The notes below the pieces were generated by a model that was not told the origin of the DNA, searched no databases, and saw only the letters and a list, made by a program, of their open reading frames with translations. Made by a program: the position numbers and the translations under genes. 64,000 nt of DNA from Pterois miles (taxonomy: Eukaryota > Chordata > Actinopteri > Perciformes > Scorpaenidae). The stretch's first letter is position 1. Each line of letters starts with the position of its first letter. The stretch covers positions 3,267,001-3,331,000 of the forward strand of contig CAMQGK010000567.1 of NCBI GenBank assembly GCA_947000775.1, read 5' to 3'. Below are positions 23,201 to 34,799 of the stretch, in pieces.

Positions 23201-26200
23201 ACATGCCATGATATTAATACCAATCTGACCCCTTTCCTGAATCTATTTAGCGTGGTGGTTGGACTGCAGGGTTGTAGTCCAATAGAGGCAGAAGACCTGC
23301 ATCCCTTTACGAGCCCCGCACACATTCCTCACCTTGACAGGGAGAGACATGGAGCTGCAAGGCCGAATGTTGCACAGACGCGTCTCCTTGATCAGCTTAC
23401 ACCTGGCGTTGTCGTTGGTAACACGAGAGGAGACGCCCATCCCGCAGCTCCTGGAACACTGGGACCAGGAAGTAGTCTGAACCACGCACTGATCTCCCAC
23501 CTGCCTCCAGGCTAGGAGAGATGAAACAGAGGCTGTGTGAGGGGACAATGGACGATGCGACAAGTATGTCAGAGAAAGAGAAGCGAGATCGGCAGAAGTA
23601 AAGCTGGGGGGAAAGGGCCAACGGGAGAGAGAGGGGAAAGGAGAGGTCCAGAGATGCAAAGCACACTAGTCTCATTCAGTGAACAGGCAACACTGACGCA
23701 TAGAGAGGGCGATTACAGAGCGGGGAAAGCTGGGTGACGGAGGTATGTGCTGTGTGAGAGCAGTGTGTGAGAGAGAGAGCACCTCTGGTGTGCAAGGAGC
23801 CAGTGGAAAACAAGCCTCACATAAATGCTGACATACACACACAGTCGTAGATGCAGAGGAAAAGGCTCACAGTGAGGCCGTTTGTGCGTCAGGGGGGCTA
23901 AAATGGCTAAAACATAAACATGATGCTTTACTGCATAGAGGAAACAGACGGCACTCTAAAGGCGACGCGGCGGCACCCTCTCTTACCTGCTAGGTGTTTG
24001 TTTCCACGTGGCTTGTCCCACTTGCGCCCCACCTCCACCAGCTCGTTGCCCAGGGTGTCCTTGTCCTTTTTGGGTTTGTAGGGGTACAGCTTCCCGTAAG
24101 GTTTCGGATAGGGCTTCGGGAAGGGGTAGGCCGGGTAGGGGATGAAGGGGTAAGGCGGGTAAGCCGGAGGCTGGGGTCGGCGGTGCGCCGGGGGCACGAC
24201 AGTGGTTCCCTTGTGGCAGTCAATGGTGAGGCAGCACTGGCCCGGCACCTTGACCAGTTGCGGAGCGGGACAAGAGGGGGATGCCAGGGGCACGTGGCTG
24301 GGGCAAAGGGGCACGCAGCCCACCGCTCCGTCGATGCAGGTGCACTGGTGCTTGCAACCAGCGCGGAAGTTCTCGCCGTTTTGATAAATCCGCCCGTTGT
24401 ATTCGCACGAGCGGCCTTCTGCCTTTGCTGGTCAAAAGGAAGGAGACAGAGAGTTTGGTCAAAATACTTTGAAGAAGCAAAAAAAAATGTTTTCAGATGT
24501 AAAATGTAACAGGAAGAAACAGGAAGTGGCTAACGTGAATATGCATGGAGTTCAGAGGAGAGGAGAGACACACTATCTCCACATTTATGAAGCAAGCTCT
24601 ATTCTTAGATCAGAAAGGAATTCTGACTTGTTTACAATGTCCTTCCCCTCCGCTCCAGGAGTGGGACTCCCCATGCAACACCCCGGATACCCCCCTTTAT
24701 ATAGAAACACCCCCAAATAAACATGCATATAAAAATACCACTGTGCGTGCATGTGTGTGTGTTTGTGCGTTTCACAGGGCTGTTTGTGTACACACTGAAC
24801 TACTTATATAAATCCCGGAGTTGGCCGGGTTTCAGTCGCAGCTCATGAAGGTGCTCTGTTTTTGAAACGTGGCATGGGCTTCAGATCTGAAGCCCCTATC
24901 AAAGAGAAACTCCAGCCGCTTTGGCTCGGAAGCCAGATTCCCCACCCTGAAGTTACACATTCCCCTCACTCAACCCCGAGCTAAACCCCAAACTCAATGC
25001 CCAATCTAAACCCAAAAGCTCCCCTCCCCTCTCTCTCTTTCAGCCGTCCTGGTACGTACCCCTGCAGATGCCATGGGTACGGCCCACGTCGTTGCCGTAG
25101 TTGCACTCCAGGCCTTTATGGTGGTCGCAGGGTCGTCCTTCGTGGCAGTCCTGGTTGAGCTGGGCGGCGCACACCTTACAGCAGCCGCAACCATCCGGGA
25201 CCGAGCTGACCCCTGGGGGGCAGGACGGAGGCCCTGCGGGACACTCGCACACCACCGGGCAGCCAGCGGTCACCTACAGGAGTGGACATAGTGTGCACTT
25301 TAGTTAACCTGAATACTGGCGACTTCATACAGTCCATGTGAGTAGGAGCCACACTGGAACCAAGCGGGACAATAGTTTGACTCACATTACACAGATCACA
25401 GAAATTCCTCAAAGTGTGTGAGGCTTAAACATTTGCTGAATGCCCAGCACTGTCCCGAGCCCCACAGGGATATCTGTAACCCTCTGTCGCCTTCCGCTTG
25501 GCATTCGCCGGAGCGAGCGGGATGAAAGGTGCGTTCTATGACCCAAACCCCCCCACCTCGCTTTGTTTCTCACCCACCCCCCCTTTCGCCATACACACCC
25601 GAGCCACTCCAACAACTCCCAGCAGGCATCGAGATCACAGAAGAGCTGTCAGTCTGACTGCCCACAGTCAGATCAGGTAAAGAGATCCCTTCCTGACTCA
25701 CTGCCACCGTCTAAACCAAGGCCAGGTCCTGGTACGCCGCTGTCACCGGTTCAACAGGATATGACAATGCAGTGACAATAGCGTTCCATTTTTAGCATCG
25801 TCATTGGGTTTAACCTGGTACTCGAAACATCCCTGAACCTAAAGTCACATAATATTCATAGTGTGCAGTGGGTTCATGTATTTTTACCCCCATTCATTGG
25901 ATAATTACAGTAGTGTAATTTTGGACCTAGAGAGAGACGGAGGCATATGTACAAAAGGTGAATCCCTTTAAAAACACTCACAAACACCCTTGATTGACCA
26001 AGTTTCGTCAGTTTATTTAGATTTAAATGTCTAAAGTGAGGATACAAAGGTAGAAAAGGTACTGGTGGAATGTAACTAAGTACATTTACTCAATTATCTG
26101 CTACTTCACTACAATTCAGGGGGAAATATTGTACTTTTTATTCCACTTGGCAGGTTTTGTTACTAGTTACTATACAGATTTTACTTACAAAATATGATCT

Positions 26201-26223
26201 TATAAAACATGATGTATTATTAC

Positions 26224-26281
<58 letters not shown>

Positions 26282-26350
26282 TAGTTAAAATAGGCTCCAC
26301 CTTGACCAACAACAGTAAACTGCAACTTAGACTTTAATGCATCATAATGC

Positions 26351-26393
<43 letters not shown>

Positions 26394-27136
26394 TATAATG
26401 ACATTTTCAATGCAGGGCTTGTCTTGGAGTATTTTATATATTACATAATGTTTTTTAAAGAATAGATTCATTGATGAAGGGTCAAACAATCAATTAAGGA
26501 GCATAATACAAATATTCACCCTGTTTTCCAACTTAACCTCAAAACAGACCACATTCTCCACACACCAGAGGCACAAACAAAATAAATAAAACACAGAAAT
26601 AAACAATAATAAATAAAATACACATATGCGCATGCACACAAAGTTTTCTGACAGTCCTGAGTACTCTCATCTGTAACTATCCTGATAGTCATTTTGCTGA
26701 GGACCCCCTGAGACATCCCTCAAGGACCTGTGGTGGTCCCAAACCTCAGTTTTGGAAACCGGCATATTACAACACGTTGCCCAGACATTATTATCAGTGA
26801 TGAAATTAGGTATTAGGCTTATAGCAGGTATTATTAATCAGGTGTGTGCAGTATGGATGGCAGTATGTGTACTCTCCTATATATCCCAGTGGCTGTCAGG
26901 CTACCGTAAACCACCAGAAAAAGACGTGGGTATACCCCGTATACCCGCTTATACCCTCCACTACTGCCTGCATGGCAACGACAGCTCAAATCCGCTCGCG
27001 CTGCTGCCCCAGTAGAGTACAGGCACGTGAGCCTTTATTCCTCTCTGTTTACATGAAGCAACACGGTGACAGAAACTAAACTTACCAAACCGACTGCCAC
27101 CACTTGCAAGACAGCGAATAATAGCAGTATCCCCAT
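20257..27136 (-). CDS. ccn1-like: CCN1/CYR61-like secreted matricellular protein, five exons, 396 aa
   Basis: Minus-strand exons are 27136-27086, 25273-25060, 24427-23987, 23511-23333 and 20562-20257, all GT-AG, joining to 396 codons plus stop. CCN proteins are extracellular integrin- and heparin-binding regulators of adhesion, migration and angiogenesis. Each exon encodes one module, the classic CCN layout: signal peptide (residues 1-17, MGILLLFAVLQVVAVGL); IGFBP domain with GCGCC at 45-49; VWC domain (about 89-160) plus hinge; TSP1 domain with WSQCSRSCGMG from 250; and a C-terminal cystine knot (296-396) with ten cysteines, ending GDTHKFID. The stretches GICRAKAEGRSCEYNGR and VVQTTSWSQCS are closest to CCN1 among CCN members. 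Compared with canonical CCN1, the hinge carries an unusual Pro/Tyr-rich tract (173-208) and the C terminus diverges, suggesting a fish-specific CCN1 duplicate (such as those called ccn1l1 and ccn1l2 in zebrafish); which one I cannot say. Confidence 0.94.
20563..23332. other. CCN1-like intron 4
   Basis: A 2.8-kb intron. It holds the partial dispersed repeat at 21160-21365. Around 22540-22700 are short GCTAAGCTAAGCTAACAG and AGCTAGC repeats of the kind common in teleost introns. No gene or RNA is supported. Confidence 0.5.
21160..21365. repeat. Dispersed repeat, partial copy 2 of the 4120 family
   Basis: Contains GTACTTAGCTCCGCCCTCT and AAACAAGATAGCGACAGCC, matching 31850-31910 in the same orientation and 4120-4300 in the reverse. 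Only one end of the element is present. Confidence 0.65.
23512..25059. other. CCN1-like introns 3 and 2, flanking exon 3
   Basis: Intron 3 (23512-23986) is purine-rich with AGAGAGAG tracts, and intron 2 (24428-25059) is ordinary sequence with a short GTGTGTGT run at about 24752. No repeat element is bounded in either. Exon 3 (23987-24427) lies between them. Confidence 0.5.
26055..26430. repeat. Dispersed repeat with embedded (AT)n and (AAT)n, CCN1-like intron 1
   Basis: The block starts with GTAACTAAGTACATTTACTC and continues with GGGGGAAATATTGTACTTTT and AGGCTCCACCTTGACCA. I recognise this as a frequent teleost dispersed repeat, class unknown. A run of about 25 AT units (26226-26279) and one of about 15 AAT units (26350-26391) lie inside it, so these microsatellites probably grew from the element. 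Confidence 0.7.
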
Positions 27137-27319
27137 GCTGTCAGCTGATTCACATAGACGAAGAGAAAATATTAAAAACAAAAACAATGAATTTCACAGA
27201 AAAATAAATCCTCCACCGGCTCAGAAACAATAGCTTTTGTCCACAGAGGTTAAATCCGACACGCGACGACGCTCCTTAAATCTCCCCCATCACTTTGTAA
27301 ATTTTCATCGATCAAAGTT

Positions 27320-27500
27320 TGAGGCTTGTTTTTATATCAGCCCCGTGCTTTTTATGGCGGCCACGCCCACCCCGGATCTCCTTCAGCCAATTAGGAGGCA
27401 GGCGCGCGGCCAAGGTATCCCGACTGGGAGGGGCGGGTGGGCGGGGCTTGGAGCTCCAACACGGAGAGCTGAGGCTATTGGGAGGGGGGCGTGGCCAAGC
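27320..27500 (-). promoter_or_regulatory. ccn1-like: CCN1-like promoter: TATA box, CArG-like site and GC boxes
   Basis: On the minus strand a TATA-like GATATAAAAAC lies at about 27329-27339, roughly 190 bases before the ATG. Just upstream is CCATAAAAAG (27348-27357), one mismatch from the SRF-binding CArG box CC(A/T)6GG. Further upstream, CCACGCCCACCCC and GGGGCGGG-type boxes (27360-27495) would suit SP1/KLF factors. SRF control of CYR61 is established; use of this site is inference. Confidence 0.5.
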
Positions 27501-28745
27501 ATGAATGCAGTCATTCATAAAAATTCAGTATTACTACATTCCAAAGAGGACCTGGCTTCTGGGTGTTTATTTATTTATGTTTGAGCGAAAATAATATTTT
27601 TGATGCTTTAAAGTCCTTTTCACACGCATACCTCTGTCCGGCTGCTGCTTTGTGAGAAGTAAAATAAATATACTCAGCTGCTAGTCTGCGCTACGTTAAT
27701 ACTCGGGGCCAGCCATGGAAAACAGAGAGGAATTTCCTTCCCCCACTTTATAAAAATACTTTTAGACAAGAGTGGGACAGATAAAGTACATATACAAGGT
27801 GAGCCGAGTGTTCCTGCAGTATAACAGCGTGACAGTGATGTTGAAAATGATTATAATAATCTCATCACTCTCTTTTCCTCCCTCCATATCCTGTCTTTAG
27901 CCCCCACATCCCCTTTACCTACTCAGAGGTTCCCAGGCCACCTCCCTCTCCACACACACAAGCACAAACAGCTACCCGTGTAAACAGACATGAATTAAGT
28001 TCAGTTTGATTTCCATTGAAGAGTGCAGAGCAGCACTTGGATAATCTTCCTGTCATCCCTGCAGACACGCACACAGGAAACCAGCCATCTGCAGCACCTG
28101 AGCTGGTGGCTAACACACACTGATGCTCTATGTGAGAGGGTTAAATACATATTCCACATCCATGCGCTCGCAAACATTACATTAAAACGCAGTGGGCTGA
28201 TTGTTGAAATTCAGGGACTGTAGGCGGTTAAATTGTTGTTTTCCCCTGCAGTTTCCCGAAAATGCATCATTAAGCAAAGGGATGTCTGCAGTTATTTGTG
28301 CCAACTTGGAAAATATCAGCCCCCGTCATCCTCTATAAATCACCCCCTGCACTTAACCAAATGGTCATATGTAGCATGGTGCATTCAGTCGGCTTGTGCT
28401 GCACAGGCATTCACATAGACACCTGCATATTCGCATTTGCATATCAGCAACACACTCCAAAAGCACTTAACACGGACATGCAGAAGCACACACATACACA
28501 CCTAGCTCCACTGTGTGCCTCTCGTGCATTGCATCTGAGTCACGGACCTACTGTAAGCATCAGATGTTCTACAACATAAATACCCAGCATTGTTTGAAAA
28601 ACCCACACGGTCGCTGAAAATCCCTCACCGCTGTCCTCTAGATATTTTCAGGATCTCCGAACCATCTGGGGGAAAATAATGTGTCCGTTGCACAATAACA
28701 GCTCATTTTTCCAGCTGCTGTTTCCAGTTGCTGATTTATTTTTTT
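27501..28745. other. Intergenic upstream of the CCN1-like gene
   Basis: No repeat or gene is recognised. The sequence may hold enhancers of the CCN1-like gene, but nothing in it shows this directly. Confidence 0.35.
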
Positions 28746-28900
28746 TAAAGTTATATTTGACTATCATGCTAATTGTTAACATCAACATTTGCATCATGTT
28801 CACAATGACAATACCAACATCCTGATGTGTATAGTGTTCATCATGTTCAATCATGATCTTAGTTTAGCATGTTAGCATGCTAACATTTGCCGATTAACAC

Positions 28901-29371
28901 TTAAAGGTGCAGTGTGTAGGATCTGGCGGTATTGGTGAGGTTGCAGCCTGCAACCAGCTGAAACTGAAGCGTGTAGGAGAACTATGGTGGCTGACGTGAA
29001 AACATGAAAACGCGAGTTCAGGGCTACTCTAGAAACATGGTGGCCCGCTCCATATGTAAACATAAACATCTCATTCTAAGGTAACAATACCACTATGATT
29101 AATATTTTTTTCCCACAGTCCAAAGACATGCAGCTTAATTGATGACTCTAAATTGCCCCGTAGGTATGAATATGAGCATGAATGGTTGTCTGTCTCTATA
29201 TGCCCTGCAATAGACTAGTGACCTGTCCAGGGTGTACCCTGCCTTCGCCCAATGCCAGCTGGGATCAGCTCCAGCCCCCCTGAAACCCCAACGGGATTAG
29301 CGGTTGAAGATGGATGGATGGATATACACCAGAGAATACATGAATATTATTTTCCATTTCTACCAGTACAG
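28901..29371. mobile_element. GTGTAGGATTT inverted-repeat element, copy A, interrupted by a LINE tail
   Basis: Starts TTAAAGGTGCAGTGTGTAGG and continues with GTTGCAGCCTGCAACCAGCT and AAACATGGTGGCCCGCTCC, as in other copies. The right end is missing. It carries the LINE-tail insertion at 29096-29322 and is itself inserted in the host repeat. No transposase is encoded. Confidence 0.7.
29096..29322 (+). mobile_element. LINE 3' tail (or related SINE) ending in TGGA repeats
   Basis: Contains CCCACAGTCCAAAGACATGC, TCTAAATTGCCCCGTAGG, CTGTCCAGGGTGTACCCTGC and GGGATCAGCTCCAGCCCC, and ends GATGGATGGATGG. This is one of the most abundant teleost retroposon tails. A reverse copy lies at 49029-49268. 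5' truncation with a short tandem tail fits LINE-type integration. The exact clade is not assigned. Confidence 0.8.
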
Positions 29372-29490
29372 GTGAATCTGATGGGAATATCATTAGTTTT
29401 GCAGCTCTTTGGTCATAAATGCAAGTGACCTGATGGTGGCGCTAGAGAAAAAGTCTGCCAAAGGATTAGGTCTGTGCTGTGTGACACATT

Positions 29491-29980
29491 CAAAGGAACA
29501 ATGTGCAATATTTCAGGGGCTCAATTAGCAGAAATTGAATATAATATTCATAATTATGTTTTCATCTGTGCATCATGACCTGAAACCCTTCACTTTAACA
29601 TAAGGAGCAGGTCCTTTTCACGGAGTCCGCCATGTTGCTTTGCCATGTTTCCACAGTAGTCCAGAAAGGACAAAGAGTGAGAGCCTTTTGCGTATACATT
29701 ACCTGAAGGCCACCGTAGTTCTCTGACACGCTTGTGAAACTGTGGAAATGTGAGCCACAGAGTGTGGTACTGCCAGCTGCTGTCTGACTTCTGTTGCTCC
29801 TCTAGTAGTGTTATTATAATAACCTCTGAGCGAGATGAACAGCGTTACCACAGTTTTGCGCTCGCCGACTCGCGTTACTGCACACTTGGAAAGGACGGAG
29901 TGAGAGGTGGCGTATTCAGTTGGCATTAAGTTGGTTGCAATCTGCAACCACGCCGCCAAATCCTACACACTGTACCTTTA
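29491..29980. mobile_element. GTGTAGGATTT inverted-repeat element, copy B (reverse)
   Basis: The right end ATCCTACACACTGTACCTTT is the reverse complement of the left end of copy A; the left part contains GGGGCTCAATTAGCAGAAAT. It lies in opposite orientation to copy A, 119 bases away, inside the same host repeat. Confidence 0.7.
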
Positions 29981-30130
29981 CCAAAAACCACAAATGTGAA
30001 CTCACCAGTAGCACTAGAAGTAAAAATCAGGGGATCACCAAAGTCAGTAGCATTCATCCTCTGGGAACCATGAATATCTGTTTAAAATTTCATGGCTTTC
30101 TACCCAATATTTGTTGAGATTTGCCCTGAT

Positions 30131-31420
30131 AGAGCCACGCTGCTAGCATGGCTAAAAACAGCAAGGAGGCATGTCTACCTAGAGAGGAAATACAGTCACA
30201 ACTTGAAGGGGAAAAAAGAAATAATTGCACAAATATTTTGTCTCTGAGGATTCTGGAAATACCTTCAGACTTGCTATAAGTGTTGTTGAAATCCTTTTAG
30301 GTTTTTTATAAATCGCTGGGTATCTATTTTTCGGACTCGATTGTACAGTAATGGCAACACCTGAAGCACGCCGCCATGCACACAGTACACTGTATACAGA
30401 GTGTGCTCACACACACACACACACACAGAGGCCTACACAGAGAGTAAAATTATGTTTTCACCAAACTTCCATCCTCTTCCCACACAAACCATTTCTCTCT
30501 GTCAGTGTGCAGAGGTGATGTAACAGGCCCGGGTAAACAAGCCCAGCACAGAGAGAGAAAACGAAGGGTGAAAAAACACACGCTGAATTCTCTGAAGCTT
30601 GTGTGTTTGTTTGCAGCCACACATACAGAGAGAGGGAAATATGTTTTTGATGTATTCATATATTACGTTCCATTGACTCATCAAAGAATGTGTCTTTTCC
30701 ACTTTGGTCTCGGTGGCTTCCATCCTAGACATAATAAACAAACATGCAGAGTTTCCAACACACCAAAGTGGAGGCATTCATTAGCTCTGGGGGATACTAG
30801 ACACCGCCACTGGGAACTTGCCCTGAGCGGCGACCTGTACATTCTGAGCTGACGGCGAACGTCAACCCGTAATGGTTAAAGTGACACAAGTCTGCTTTGA
30901 GAGTTCGCTGGAAAACCTCCCTGTTGCCACTATTAAAAAGTCATAGGAACGGTTGAGGTGCAGGAGAGGGTGACGGGGGGAAAAGGCGAGCAACAGCAGG
31001 TGAGAAACAGATCAAAAACAAGTCAGTGGAAATAAAAGACAGGGTGAGGAGGCGAGAGAGAGGTGTAAACCACATGCACCGAGCCAGGGAAATATTAGGA
31101 AGTAGATAGAACAGGAGAGTAAAGTGAGGTCAGTGGAACAAAAGCAGCTCGCTTTTCACGTCCGATTCACAAAGAGAACAACATGAGTCATTTTATGTGT
31201 TTATACATGAGGGAAATGGAAGCGAAGAAGAAGGTAGTTCCCGCCACACCTGCTGGGATGCCTACAAACACACACATAAATATGAATAGTACACACATAG
31301 ACAAGATTTTAAGATCTTTATCATGAGACTAAATTTACGTCATTTGAGGAAATTAATGCTGATTATGTTATTAATGCTGTATGTATATCTTTAGCTGCAA
31401 AGCGTTATTGTGTCAAAGCA
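30131..31420. other. Intergenic, no gene seen
   Basis: Single-copy-looking sequence with a short (AC)n run at 30411-30427 and a purine-rich part at 30940-31120. Open frames at 30500-30850 on both strands are short and unlike any family I know. Confidence 0.4.
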
Positions 31421-31425
31421 GAGTT

Positions 31426-31990
31426 TGAAAAGTGAAGCCAGTGCTGAAGTGCATTAAATTTGCATAATTTCTAACAGCCAGCAGGGGGCGACTCCTCTGG
31501 TTGCAAAAGTAAGTCTGATTGTATAGAAGTCTATGAGAAACTGAACCTACTTCTCACTTGATTTATTACCTCAGTAAACATTGTAAACGTGAGTTTATGG
31601 TCTCAATCTCTAGTTTCAAGTCTTCTTCAATACAGTATGATGTTCATTTAGTAAATTATGGTCCTATTTAAAGTCAAATAGACCATAAAGCAGGGGATGC
31701 TTTAGGGTGTGGCTAACTTATGATTGACAGGTTGCTATCATGGCGTTGTCTGGTCTGGGAGTTGTCTAACACTCTTTCACAGTGTGTTGTCACTTCATGA
31801 AAGTTCATTTTAACATTTTTGGTTAACTGAAAATGTCTTATTCAGTGTTGTACTTAGCTCCGCCCTCTTGTGTCACTTCTGGTTGCAAATAACCAAGATG
31901 GCGACAGCCAAAATGCTGAACTCAAGGCTTCAAAACAGCGGTCCATAAACTAACGGGTGGTGTCACGGTGACTACATCCAGGTGTCTCTT
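31426..31990. repeat. Dispersed repeat, copy 3 of the 4120 family (reverse)
   Basis: Begins with CAGCAGGGGGCGACTCCTCT followed by GGTTGCAAAAGTAAGTC, the complement of the 3' part of the 4120 copy. It ends after CAAGATGGCGACAGCC and a GTGGTGTCACGGTGACTAC block. Nearly full length. Confidence 0.7.
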
Positions 31991-34680
31991 TAGTATCATT
32001 TTGTAAATGACTGTGCAAAAGTTTATTAGTGTGGGTCACACAAAAGGGTGTTATTGTAATTTACCTTTGTATGACTTTTATGGGAGAGCGTGGGAGGGTA
32101 TTTTATTGTTTTTCTTCCTAAATGTCCTGGTATCCTAATGGTTAACTACAGTGTCCACGGTTTGCCAGTGTTGCATATCACATCTCTCTCCCTCGTAAAA
32201 GTGCTTTTTGCTGTATGCAGAGGACAAAAATATGCTTTATAAGTTTTGGAAAATATGACACTCTAGCTATAATTTTCTGGAGAACAACGGTTTATCTTCC
32301 AACCGTCATTTAGACTGTGCTGCTTTGCTTGTGTCACCATCAGGTCAAAAGTAGAAAATTGCTCAACACTTGAGTACTTTAGTTTACGACCAAATACCTG
32401 CAACAGTAATGACATTCCCATCAGCCTCACTTGCACTAAGCATTAAGACCTAATTAGCAATTGTTAGCTACTAACACACTAAACAGTCATGTTTAGAACC
32501 TGAAAACTAAGAAAACCTGCACAAACTGACACTTGCTACCTGACGACCTATCCGAACGCTATCTGTTCAGTGTCAGTGCCTAAGAGTATCCCAAATTGCA
32601 GGTTACCTTCTAGACATGACCGCGCTAAACAAAGATGGTGAACATTATATGTATTTAACATCCGCAAAATGCCAAGCAGAGTTTTTTATATGCATGTTTG
32701 TCTCCTGAATTTTATGTTCTTTTACCACAATTGTTGGTATTATATTTTTCTTTATGATTTTATTGTTGTCTGTGCTTGAAAATGGCAGGACAATGTGTTT
32801 TAAAAAAAGAAGACGGTACATACATAATTACCATCGTTTTTCTGTGTTCGAGTGTTTTTGTGCGCGGCATGGACCGATATGAGCAAAAAAAGAGGGCACA
32901 GTGTGTTCCAAAACACAAGAAAAGGGAAAGAAAAACAAGCAAAGGGAGAGTGCCAGTAAGAAAGGATGAGAGGAGGGAGGGGGGCGAGGAATTTAAGTCC
33001 TAAAGTTATTTTTAAACCAAGAACAGGAACTCTACTGTTGACTTCCCAAACTCTGAAACATAGATCGGTATAAGAGTCGAGCTGGGAAACGCAGACAGGG
33101 AGGGTTCGCACACATGTACATATACAAAAACACACCCAGATGTCAGGCGTGTCATCTCGAACGCGTGTCTACGCATCCAAACGCATCCCTGTCAGTATTT
33201 GCTTCTCATTCACGCTAACAGATGCACGCTCATCAGGCCGCGTGGCAGCATACTTTAATGTAAATATAGCTTTAAGATATTTAAGACCTCAAACTTCAAA
33301 GAGACAAGTAAAGCATTCATTTGAACTATTTTTGCAATTGTTTTCCCATATATATATACAGTATATATATTGCATTTGGTCTAATTGACTATAATCAAGA
33401 CATGGTATAAGGAGCCGACATCTCAGGGTATCCCAATTACAGACCAGTGGTGAGAGTCGACAGAAAGAGTGGAGTCACAACATTTAAAAAAACAGATGAC
33501 CAGCAAAATGACATGTGAGGAGTCTCAAAAATCACCGTGGATACAGTTTCACACTAATTGAAATAAATACAAGGTACATGTTATTGGCACCATCTGCTCA
33601 ACAACTAGGCCTTTATACTGTGTGCTTTTCCACCACCAGGCTGTTATTATCAAATAAAGACGTCGGGTTTATTCGGAGGGAGCTGGGACAAAACTCACAC
33701 ACACAAAAGCAGGAGGGGGAGCGTTCTGTATATGCAAAGAACACACACCCTGCCATTCATGCCTGCTTTGTCACGCTCTGTTATGAAACCTCAGCCTCAT
33801 CAATGGCTGTTGTATTCCCACCTGCAAGTGGGAAATAAACAGCCGCACAAGAGGACGGCGATCAGGTGAGGCAGTCACAGCGATCCCGGGAAGTCGTTAT
33901 GTGTTGGGAGTACAGTTTGCTCTGCGTCACACAGCATCCTTCCCTCTTGACCTTTAGCCCGGGTCAGCGCCTCCTGTGACGAGCCGGGTCAGCCTTAGCA
34001 CGCACTCCCGGCCCCGGCTCTCCCGACGGGGTCAAAGGAAACTGGGTCACCTGTACCTGTTTGTCAGTGGATATGCCGATGCTGCCCACCCCATCAACCA
34101 CCCAAGGCAGGGTCACGCCCTCCCCCTCCGGATCCCGTCGCCCCCACCTCCCCCTGCGTCTTCGCCCTCCCCTCACCTCCAAGGTGTCACAGAGAGCACC
34201 CTTGTTCTCGCCCTCTCCTCCTTTCCACCGGGACCCCTCAAAAATCCCAGATATCCCTGCAATTTCCGGTGCAATGTTTATTTGGCGGAAAGAGGGCCGG
34301 GGGGCGAGCTGCCTTGAAAAAGGAGCCTCACTCACAAACAGTTTGGGCTGCGTTCGAGGGTAAACATGCGCAGGAGGGGTATGCGAGGCGAGCGGTAAGA
34401 GGGACTGAGGCTGGTGTGTTCTGGTCCTGACACACAGATCCCACCTCAGCAGGGACACAGAGCACGGCTCTGTTCGGGCCCCAACGGCCACAGTCCAATA
34501 AACATCCCCCCCACCGCCTCCTGTCTGTTCAACGCAGAGCGCCCTCTGCTGGACGAGTGACACCACACAGAAAAACAGGCTAAAACAAACACCAAGAGCC
34601 TGAAATAAACATCTCTCTCAGCGCTGTAATTACTTAACAAGTCCCTCTTGTAAAGTGATTTCATGCATCATGCATTGGTT
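31991..34680. other. Intergenic; includes a GC-rich segment at 33880-34560
   Basis: Mostly AT-rich single-copy-looking sequence. At 33880-34560 GC and CpG content rise clearly, with CCCGGGTCAGCGCC and CCCGGCCCCGGCTCTC. A minus-strand frame of 200 codons crosses it but has no ATG. It could be an unrecognised promoter, exon or enhancer; nothing decides between them. Confidence 0.35.
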
Positions 34681-34799
34681 CCCAACTCTTTAGCCTTTTG
34701 ACAGTTTACTTGAGCCAGCAAACTCTTAGACTAGCCATTTCATTTTACCCTCTCACAATTTACATTAGGTTATTTTTATGACTGCTAATTATTTACTCT

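Larger units (their letters stand above)
28750..30130. repeat. Dispersed repeat (GTTAGCATGCTAACA family) split into three parts by later insertions
   Basis: Host segments at 28750-28899 (ending with GCATGTTAGCATGCTAACAT), 29372-29490 (with CATTAGTTTTGCAGC and GATGGTGGCGCTAGA) and 29981-30130 (with GGGGATCACCAAAGTCAGTA and AAAATTTCATGGC) follow the order of one long teleost repeat as I remember it. The gaps between them are filled by two other elements. Related fragments occur at 17595-17725. Confidence 0.6.

Noticed and set aside
23994..24509. 171-codon plus-strand frame
   Set aside because: Antisense to CCN1-like exon 3 and its intron; open because of the GC-rich Pro/Tyr hinge codons.
33964..34566. 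200-codon minus-strand frame in a GC-rich segment
   Set aside because: It contains no ATG, opens with GTG, and shows no domain; GC-rich sequence has few stops. The segment is kept as a finding but not as a gene.
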